The notes under the pieces are model-generated. The model was given only the letters and a program-made list of their open reading frames with translations. It was not told the origin of the DNA and made no database searches. From NCBI GenBank assembly GCA_005884665.1, contig VBAT01000012.1, positions 65,635 through 117,534 on the forward strand: DNA of 51,900 nt, written 5' to 3'. How positions within the stretch are numbered: the first letter of the stretch is position 1; every line of letters begins with the position of its first letter. The DNA is from Bacteroidota bacterium. GTDB taxonomy: Bacteria; Bacteroidota; Bacteroidia; Chitinophagales; Chitinophagaceae. Of the stretch, positions 1 to 6,296 are shown in pieces. The position numbers were made by a program, and so were the translations under genes.

Positions 1-1
1 C

Positions 2-424
2 AAGGTAAACTGGGTTGTAAATTCCAATCCCAACAATACCGTATTTGCCGATTCGCTTGTCCAGGGCCGTTATTTATTTGCCGACAGTGTAAACTGGATC
101 AATTGCGATCGTTTCCTGAATGAGCCGAGGATCAATTATGCGGTTTATCCTGGTAATGTAACTGGCTTTGACAGCGTCTCGGTGTTCATACATTTTTCCG
201 GGCGGAACTCCGTCGTTGCAATACCCTGGCATAACACGGAATCCCGTTTTTATTCTCAATCTGTCATTGTTTCACCGGCGACGGTAATTGGTATAGGAAT
301 AAAGGATCATAAATTACAGGCATCTTTTACAACAGTCAATTTGCAAAATAACGGGTCCCAGACCCTGGATTTTTTGCCGTTTACAGAAATCCAGTTAAAA
401 GAAAGATTAGCACAGCTTCATTAA
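2..424 (+). CDS. C-terminal end of an unrecognised protein (5' truncated by window edge)
   Basis: The reading frame is open from base 2 to a TAA at 422-424, so about 140 C-terminal residues of a longer protein are visible. The first in-frame ATG, at 182, is probably internal because the upstream sequence reads as equally protein-like (KVNWVVNSNPNNTVFADS). The text alternates short hydrophobic and Asn/Ser/Thr-rich stretches, as in beta-rich surface proteins of Bacteroidota, but I recognise no domain. The last residues (QLKERLAQLH) do not look like a type IX secretion sorting domain. The PKD protein gene follows after 16 bases, so the two are probably co-transcribed. The function is unknown. 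Confidence 0.6.
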   Translation, partial: KVNWVVNSNPNNTVFADSLVQGRYLFADSVNWINCDRFLNEPRINYAVYPGNVTGFDSVSVFIHFSGRNSVVAIPWHNTESRFYSQSVIVSPATVIGIGIKDHKLQASFTTVNLQNNGSQTLDFLPFTEIQLKERLAQLH

Positions 425-440
425 CCGTATAACCACTATT

Positions 441-1775
441 ATGAGAAAAATTTTACCATTATTCCTTTTCTTATTTGTTATTGTAACAGAAACTAAAGCC
501 GATTGCAATCCCGCCTTCACCGTATCGGTAAATCAAAATACTGTAACAGTGCAGGCGATAAATAATGGTCCTCATCTTTTACATAACTGGATTTTTAGCG
601 GCGCCTGGTTAAACGGGCCTTCAGCTTCTTTTACCTATTGCTTGGCGGGCACTTATTCTATCTCCCACTGGGTTTATGATTCATTGAATAACTGCCAGGA
701 TTCCACCCGCCAGACCGTGGTAATAGCCCAATCAATTAATTTGTCAGTCTCTTTCACGGTCACAAGAGATAATGCACATCCCGATCAATGTGTTTTTCAG
801 TCCACTTCAACTACTAATGGCGGTCAGATCGATCTATACACCTGGACATTGGATGGATATATAATCTATACCGGTTCCAACCCTTCGTTTGCTTATCCGG
901 TGTATGAGGGCAGTCATGATATCTGTCTATATGTTAGAACAGTAGCCGGCTGTTATGCATACAGGTGCGATACGATTAATGTGCCCCGCCCACCATGTAA
1001 CCTAACGGCTTCGTTCACTTATGCGGCTCCTTCGCACCCTAGACAAATAAATTTTATAGCAGCGCCCGCCTCCACTACTTTTATATACCAGTGGTTTTTT
1101 GGCGATGGATACGGTTCTTACCAACAAAACCCAATACATACCTATTCGCAGCCGGGAAATTATGATGTGATACTGCGCATTTATGATCCGGTACACACCT
1201 GTTTTGACACCGCCATTCAAAATATAACTATACATGGTACTCCAGCGGATAGCTGCACGGCCTCATTCACGTATTCAGCGGATTCTTCTCATCCCAACCA
1301 GGTGCATTTTACGGCTGGCAGCAATCAAACCATCACATCACAAACCTGGATTATCTATGGTGTACCGGGTCCTTATGATTCAATTATCATCCATTCAAAC
1401 GATCCAGGCTATACGTTTTCAGATACCGGTTATTACTATGTTTGTCTTTATATCACAACCAATACAGGTTGCACCAGGGCATATTGCGAGCATGTTGGTA
1501 TCTACAGCATGGGCGGAAGAACAGCTAACAGGTTACCTTCATTTCCTAATCCGGCAACAACAATGGTTAGCTTACGCATTAAGCTTGACAGGCCAGAAAT
1601 ATTCAGGGTTACTGTATATAACTTATCCGGTTATACCGTTTATCAAACACAAAGGCAGGGCATGACCGGGAGTAATGAAATCGCTATCCCTGTGCAACAG
1701 CTTAATTCGGGTCAATATTTTATCGACATACAATATGTTGATCAGCGAAAGCGAAGCATATTCCAGAAATTGTAA
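441..1775 (+). CDS. Secreted PKD-domain protein with T9SS C-terminal sorting domain
   Basis: The 444-residue protein starts with a clear signal peptide (MRKILPLFLFLFVIVTETKA). About four PKD-like Ig-fold repeats follow, at roughly 22-95, 100-180, 187-265 and 270-355. The third is the most typical: WFFGDGYGSYQQNPIHTYSQ followed by PGNYDVILRI matches the PKD core (W-x-F-G-D-G ... Y-x-x-P-G-x-Y-x-V). The last 80 residues (PSFPNPATTMVSLRI, VTVYNLSGYTVYQTQ, LNSGQYFIDI) match the type A sorting domain that sends cargo through the type IX secretion system. It should therefore be exported and attached or released at the cell surface. Each repeat has paired cysteines that may form disulphides. It lies 31 bases ahead of an ECF sigma factor gene. 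The binding partner is unknown; adhesion or polysaccharide binding would fit. Confidence 0.85.
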   Translation: MRKILPLFLFLFVIVTETKADCNPAFTVSVNQNTVTVQAINNGPHLLHNWIFSGAWLNGPSASFTYCLAGTYSISHWVYDSLNNCQDSTRQTVVIAQSINLSVSFTVTRDNAHPDQCVFQSTSTTNGGQIDLYTWTLDGYIIYTGSNPSFAYPVYEGSHDICLYVRTVAGCYAYRCDTINVPRPPCNLTASFTYAAPSHPRQINFIAAPASTTFIYQWFFGDGYGSYQQNPIHTYSQPGNYDVILRIYDPVHTCFDTAIQNITIHGTPADSCTASFTYSADSSHPNQVHFTAGSNQTITSQTWIIYGVPGPYDSIIIHSNDPGYTFSDTGYYYVCLYITTNTGCTRAYCEHVGIYSMGGRTANRLPSFPNPATTMVSLRIKLDRPEIFRVTVYNLSGYTVYQTQRQGMTGSNEIAIPVQQLNSGQYFIDIQYVDQRKRSIFQKL

Positions 1776-1806
1776 ACTATTTCCGGGATAAAAACTAAAA
1801 ACTCGT

Positions 1807-2355
1807 TTGGTTAGCGAAGAAAAGAACATAGATAGCATCATTAGCGGCTGCAAAGCCGGTAACCGAAGGGCCCAGGAGCAACTATACAGGAGCTACTACA
1901 GGGCGATGATGACTCTTTGTCTCCGCTATACAAAGACAGAAACAGATGCACTCGAAGTATTGAATACAGGTTTTTATAAGGTATTTAAAAACATACACCG
2001 GTATGAAGCCGCCAGGGCTACTCTTTATACCTGGATCCGGACCGTTATCATCAACAGTTGTCTTGACTTTATCCAGGTGAAACAAAAGCTACCGGGGACG
2101 GGAGAACTGGACCTGGCTATCCACGTTGACATATCTCCGTCAGTGATCGCAAAAATGTCGGCTTCGGAAATTTTGCAACTGGTAAGGCAATTGCCACCCG
2201 CCACACAAGCCGTTTTTAATTTATATGCAATCGAAGGATATAATCATGGTGAGATCGCAAAAATTATTGGCATCAGCGAAGGGACCAGCAAATGGCACCT
2301 GAGTGAAGCAAGGAAAAAATTACAAAAAATGATAAATGAACAACCGCCTAAATGA
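1807..2355 (+). CDS. RNA polymerase sigma factor, ECF (sigma-70) family
   Basis: The 182-residue protein has the two ECF domains. Region 2 covers about residues 10-85, with the helix around AQEQLYRSYYRAMMTLCLRY and the segment TLYTWIRTVIINSCLDF. Region 4 covers about 120-175, with LPPATQAVFNLYAIEGYNHG and EIAKIIGISEGTSKWHLSEA forming the helix-turn-helix that reads the -35 element. No region 1 or 3 is present, as usual for ECF factors. The start is a TTG at 1807: an in-frame stop lies at 1789 and no ATG or GTG lies between, while later ATGs would cut into region 2. The stop overlaps the next gene's start in an ATGA. Such sigma factors usually have their membrane anti-sigma encoded next door, which fits the following protein. 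Confidence 0.9.
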   Translation: MVSEEKNIDSIISGCKAGNRRAQEQLYRSYYRAMMTLCLRYTKTETDALEVLNTGFYKVFKNIHRYEAARATLYTWIRTVIINSCLDFIQVKQKLPGTGELDLAIHVDISPSVIAKMSASEILQLVRQLPPATQAVFNLYAIEGYNHGEIAKIIGISEGTSKWHLSEARKKLQKMINEQPPK

Positions 2356-3797
2356 ATGATCGTTTACCATACGAAGAACAATTAGCCAGCCAATGGCATG
2401 ATCTGCCCCTGCCAGATGAAAATATGGCCTGGGCGGACATGAAACGGAGGTTGGAAGAAGATGATGACAATGGCATAATTCCCATCTGGCTTCGTGGTTG
2501 CAGTTTATGGGGCCTTGTAGCGATCGTATTGATTGGAATTGGTTTGTGGATTGTACGTCCTGAAAAATGGTGGAATAAAAAAGCAGGCACTGAGCAGGTG
2601 TCAACAAAGGGTTCAAAAGAAAATACAGACAACAAACAAAAAGCAAATGATACTGCTCATTTATCGCAAAAAGAAAACCGGGGACGTTCAACCATGGTGA
2701 CAGATCCGTCACCTGATTCAATTACTCGTGCCGACGTTCCATCCACGCAAACAGCGGGGCAGAAGAAAAACGCTAAGTACCATAGTCATAATATAAGTAT
2801 AACAAACAGCACCGGAGCAAAAAAGAAAAAAACGAATGCGACCAAGGGAATTAATAAGACAAAGCACGGCATCGCTAACGCAAAGAAAAAAGGGAGGGCA
2901 GATGATCTGCTTGCCACCTCCACGCAAGGGCTCACCGGCAACAAACAATCAACAAATACAAACACCACAAAAGATAAGCCGGTGGTAAACAGCCTGGATT
3001 CGGCGTCCACGCAAACGACCCCGCTAACAACAAAGGATTCCGTTGCTAAAAAACAGGTAAGCGATTCACTGAGCAAAAGAGATACAATCGCGAAAACAAA
3101 TGAGCCAAAGAAAGACAGTTCGAAACGAAAAAACATCTCGTTCAGTGTCGGTCTGGGTGAACATCAGCTCATACCAATAGACGGACAAAAGCTGACTCCC
3201 TATAATTCCGAAGGCCGCACGGGATCGCTGGGTGATTATATCCCTTCAGTTTTTGCGAGAATGTATAAAAATGATAAATGGTTTTTGCAGCTTGAGTTCA
3301 GGTACGGTGCGCCACAGGCTACGAAAGAGATTTTATATAAACAGGATACGGCAGGCATCGGCGGTAATGTTTTTACCAGTTCCAGCCGCCTCAAAAAAAC
3401 ATTTTATCACCAGGTACCCTTGACATTTAATTATTTTATTACTCGTGACTGGTCGCTGGGAGCAGGCATAACCTGGAATAAGTTTGTAAGCGCCATTTCC
3501 GAGCAGGAAGTTAGACGGCGGAATATCTTCACTTCAGCCGATACATTAGTAAGCAAGGGCATAGTACAAGATAAGAATGACACTTCTTCCGTTTTCAGGA
3601 AATCCTATTTCCAGGCGGCGTTTGAAACGCAGTATCGCTGGAAAAGACTTTCGGCCGGAATAAGATATTCATTCGGCCTACAACCTTATATAAGTTTTAC
3701 ATTACTGGGTGGGTCTCAACAGCAGGAAAGGAACAGGGCTTTACAGGTATTTATCCGGTATGAATTATGGAGATCGAAAGACAAAGCTAGGAGGTAA
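2352..3797 (+). CDS. Membrane-anchored protein with C-terminal outer-membrane beta-barrel-like domain, candidate anti-sigma factor
   Basis: The 481-residue protein has three parts. About 50 N-terminal residues are acidic and soluble (DLPLPDENMAWADMKRRLEE), as in cytoplasmic anti-sigma heads. One membrane helix follows at about 51-72 (LWGLVAIVLIGIGLWIV). A Lys/Thr/Asn/Ser-rich linker then runs to about residue 255. The C-terminal 220 residues alternate strands with aromatic ends (VFARMYKNDKWFLQLEFRYG, FYHQVPLTFNYFITRDWSLG, LSAGIRYSFGLQPYISF), like small outer-membrane barrels. There is no cleavable signal peptide, so it would span the inner membrane and reach across the periplasm. The 4-base ATGA overlap with the sigma gene implies translational coupling. 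The anti-sigma role is inferred from position and topology. The linker has a higher lysine content than neighbouring genes. Confidence 0.75.
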   Translation: MNDRLPYEEQLASQWHDLPLPDENMAWADMKRRLEEDDDNGIIPIWLRGCSLWGLVAIVLIGIGLWIVRPEKWWNKKAGTEQVSTKGSKENTDNKQKANDTAHLSQKENRGRSTMVTDPSPDSITRADVPSTQTAGQKKNAKYHSHNISITNSTGAKKKKTNATKGINKTKHGIANAKKKGRADDLLATSTQGLTGNKQSTNTNTTKDKPVVNSLDSASTQTTPLTTKDSVAKKQVSDSLSKRDTIAKTNEPKKDSSKRKNISFSVGLGEHQLIPIDGQKLTPYNSEGRTGSLGDYIPSVFARMYKNDKWFLQLEFRYGAPQATKEILYKQDTAGIGGNVFTSSSRLKKTFYHQVPLTFNYFITRDWSLGAGITWNKFVSAISEQEVRRRNIFTSADTLVSKGIVQDKNDTSSVFRKSYFQAAFETQYRWKRLSAGIRYSFGLQPYISFTLLGGSQQQERNRALQVFIRYELWRSKDKARR

Positions 3798-3915
3798 AGG
3801 AGCAAAGGAAAGAGGATGTTTTTTGTTGCGTCGCTATAACACGCTAACTGGTTAATTCCTTGTTGTTTCCCCAGGACATTTTCTTAGCAAAAGGACAGCT
3901 GAAACAACGGAAACT

Positions 3916-4048
3916 CTCCTTTTCTCTTTTATCTCTTTTAAACTCTTAGCTTAGCTCTATCTCCTTTTCTCTTTTCTTCTTTTAAACTCTTAGCCTGGCT
4001 CTATCTCCTTTTCTCTTTTCCTCTTTTAAACTCTTAGCTTAGCCCTTA
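3916..4048. repeat. Three tandem ~44 bp pyrimidine-rich repeats ending in the mutL stop codon
   Basis: Three units lie head to tail at 3916-3960, 3961-4004 and about 4005-4048. Each reads CTCCTTTTCTCTTTT, then a short variable piece, then CTCTTTTAAACTCTTAGC and GGCTCTAT or a variant. They differ at only a few positions. The last unit runs over the mutL stop (TTA at 4039-4041 on this strand), so the MutL C-terminal codons lie in the array. On the mutL strand the units are purine-rich. No clear hairpin is seen. Confidence 0.8.
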
Positions 4049-5886
4049 AACATTTTTTCCAACTGCTCCTTCCTGAACTCCAAATAAGTTGGATATCCAT
4101 CCGGTGTGCTATTAGGTTGATGAGTGGAGAAAAGATCATTCACCAATTGCCGCATTTCCCGTTCCGTCAGCCGCGATCCGGGCTTCACAGCCTGTTGCCT
4201 GGCCAATGAACGAATGAGTTTTTCTCTTTTTGAAAATTTGAGATCGTTACTAAAATGCTTGTATTGTTCCAGCAAAGAGTCTATGACATTTTTTTCATTG
4301 CCCTGCTCTACATCAGCCGGTGTGCCCTGTATGACGAATGTATTTTTCCCAAACGGTTCGACGGTATAACCTAATTGATGCAGGTCATCTTTTAGTTCTT
4401 CGAGGATGGCAGCATCTGCGGGTACCAGTTCAAATGTTACAGGGAACATGCTTCGCTGAGTGGCAACGGGTTTGTCGAGACTGGCCGCTTTCAATTGCTC
4501 GTACAGAACTCTTTCATGTGCCGCCTGTTGATGAATAAGGATAAAACCGTTCACGGAAGGTGCTACGATGTAGGTGTTGAGCAGTTGACTTAATTCGACG
4601 TCAGGGTGAATGGTGTCCCGATAGCTATCCGTAGGCGAATGGTTGAGTTGACTATCGACCTGCCCGCCGGCAGGCACGCTATCGATTCTGTGCTCCTGGC
4701 TTTCATAGAAATCTTTCCAGTGCTTCAGCTGCGCCTTCTCCGAAGGTTCAATAAAATGTGCCTGGTGTTTTTGTGTGAACCCTTTAAAGATCGAAGAAGA
4801 AGCGGCGGCAGATTTTTTTTCTTCGGTAAAGGGTTGTTGTATAGAAGACAATTGCTGGATAGATGGATCGAGATCAAAATCAAGTGTAGGTGTTACACTA
4901 AATTGCGCCAGTGCATGTTTTACAGCTGCCTGCACAAATGCATAAACGATTTTCTCATCTTCGAATTTAATTTCCTGTTTGGTCGGATGTACGTTCACAT
5001 CTACCTGCGTAGGTTCAAGATCGATAAATAATACATACAGGGGGAAGCTATCACCGGCAATCATTTCCTGGTAAGCATTCATAACGGCATGATTCAGGTA
5101 GGCGCTTTTAATAAACCGGCTATTAACAAAAAAATACTGGTCGCCCCTGGTTTTCTTTGCCGTTTCCGGCTTACCGACAAAACCATGGATATTTAAATAG
5201 TCTGTTTCCTCATTTACTGTTACCAGTTTCGCATTATAGTTAGTGCCCAGCAACTGTACGATCCGTTGTTTGAGGCTGCCGGCTTCGAGATGGAACAATT
5301 GCTGGCCATTGCTTGTCAGGGAGAAGAAAATATGAGGAAAGGCCAGGGCCACTCTGGTAAATTCATCAACGATGTGCCGCATCTCGGCTGCATTGCTCTT
5401 TAAAAAATTCCTTCTTGCAGGGACGTTAAAGAACAAATTTTTCATCGCGATGCTGGTACCTTCTGGTGCTGCGATGGGCTCCTGCTTTTTTACTGCGCTG
5501 TTTTCTATTTCGAGGTAAGTCCCGGTTTCATCACTGGCTCTTTTTGTTTTGAGCTCCACCTGTGCAACCGCCGCAATGGAGGCCAGTGCTTCTCCGCGAA
5601 AACCCATGGTGCGTATATGGAAGAGATCCTCGATTGTCTGGATCTTGGAGGTCGCATGTCTTTCAAAGCACATTCTGCCATCGGTATCACTCATCCCGCT
5701 ACCATTGTCAATCACCTGTACCAGCGATTTGCCGGCATCATTAATAATTAATTTAATATCTGTCGCACCTGCATCAACGGCATTTTCCAACAGTTCCTTT
5801 ACTGCGCTGGCGGGGCGCTGGATCACTTCTCCTGCAGCGATCTGGTTGGCGATATTATCGGGTAATAAAACAATTTTGTCAGGCAA
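4039..5886 (-). CDS. mutL: DNA mismatch repair protein MutL
   Basis: MutL couples mismatch recognition by MutS to strand removal. The N-terminal GHKL ATPase is complete: ELLENAVDAGATDI (Mg/ATP Glu and Asn), DNGSGMSDTD, RHATSKI and GFRGEALASIAAVA are all present. The transducer domain follows to about residue 330 (FVNSRFIKSAYLNHAV, DVNVHPTKQEIKFEDE). A low-complexity linker covers about 340-430 and the C-terminal dimerisation domain the rest. I take the TTG at 5886, giving MPDKIVLLPDNIANQIAAGE, which matches the usual MutL start; a TTG at 5910 is also in frame but sits in a TATTTTTG promoter-like box (5908-5915). The nuclease motif DQHAxxExxxxE is altered to HQQAAHERVLYE and the late CPHGRP motif to TPDGYP. 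Two dispersed palindromes lie in the linker-coding part. Confidence 0.95.
   Translation of the reverse strand: MPDKIVLLPDNIANQIAAGEVIQRPASAVKELLENAVDAGATDIKLIINDAGKSLVQVIDNGSGMSDTDGRMCFERHATSKIQTIEDLFHIRTMGFRGEALASIAAVAQVELKTKRASDETGTYLEIENSAVKKQEPIAAPEGTSIAMKNLFFNVPARRNFLKSNAAEMRHIVDEFTRVALAFPHIFFSLTSNGQQLFHLEAGSLKQRIVQLLGTNYNAKLVTVNEETDYLNIHGFVGKPETAKKTRGDQYFFVNSRFIKSAYLNHAVMNAYQEMIAGDSFPLYVLFIDLEPTQVDVNVHPTKQEIKFEDEKIVYAFVQAAVKHALAQFSVTPTLDFDLDPSIQQLSSIQQPFTEEKKSAAASSSIFKGFTQKHQAHFIEPSEKAQLKHWKDFYESQEHRIDSVPAGGQVDSQLNHSPTDSYRDTIHPDVELSQLLNTYIVAPSVNGFILIHQQAAHERVLYEQLKAASLDKPVATQRSMFPVTFELVPADAAILEELKDDLHQLGYTVEPFGKNTFVIQGTPADVEQGNEKNVIDSLLEQYKHFSNDLKFSKREKLIRSLARQQAVKPGSRLTEREMRQLVNDLFSTHQPNSTPDGYPTYLEFRKEQLEKMFKG
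4620..4674. repeat. Two dispersed-type palindromes inside the mutL linker
   Basis: GATAGCTATC at 4620-4629 is a perfect 10-base palindrome with CCC on the left and CCG on the right. At 4659-4674 CCTGCC and GGCAGG form an inverted repeat around CGCC. Both lie in the variable linker of MutL (about residues 400-425). The same GATAGCTATC core occurs between genes at 18672 and 33364. Confidence 0.7.
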
Positions 5887-6296
5887 AACACAAGTCTTTT
5901 GAACTGTCAAAAATACAGGATTGTAAAACGATTTTATTTCTTTATTTCCGGCTGGCGGAGCCCTGGTTTGAAAATAAATTTCAAGTCACCAAATTGAAGA
6001 ATTGCAACGGATGATCTCTTTTTTTTACGTGTATCCGCGGCAAATTAGGTCGTGAGCCAGTTTGAACGTAAATCTCACGCAGAGCAGCGAGCTTGATTTG
6101 TTGTCCTCGTGTCGCAGAAGCTTTAGCGGAGGCGACAAGCTACGCGAAACAGTGCAACGAGTTTATCATGGCGGAACCTACGTCGCATCTTTGCCCGCCA
6201 TTCGGGGTGAAATCTAATGGCCTTCTTATCAAAAACCCTCACAATAGTTTAAGAGTAAATAGAGTAATTTTAACGCTCTTTAAGAATACAATTATT
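5887..6296. other. Divergent intergenic region of 410 bases without a convincing gene
   Basis: This lies between the start of mutL and the start of the GH3 fusion. The minus-strand box TATTTTTG (5915-5908) may be the mutL promoter element. GTCGC at 6111-6115 and GCGAC at 6132-6136 form an imperfect hairpin around an AAGCTT core; the text looks like an intergenic repeat. The frame upstream of the GH3 ATG stays open back to 6093, but the residues there (MICCPRVAEALAEATSYAKQ) precede a complete signal peptide and look like chance reading of the repeat. Confidence 0.6.

Noticed and set aside
4124..5902. Several plus-strand frames opposite mutL
   Set aside because: They are the antisense shadow of a complete, recognisable MutL gene.
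6093..6296. Longer frame upstream of the GH3/beta-lactamase gene
   Set aside because: A full signal peptide starts at 6297 and the upstream residues read like chance translation of repeat DNA.
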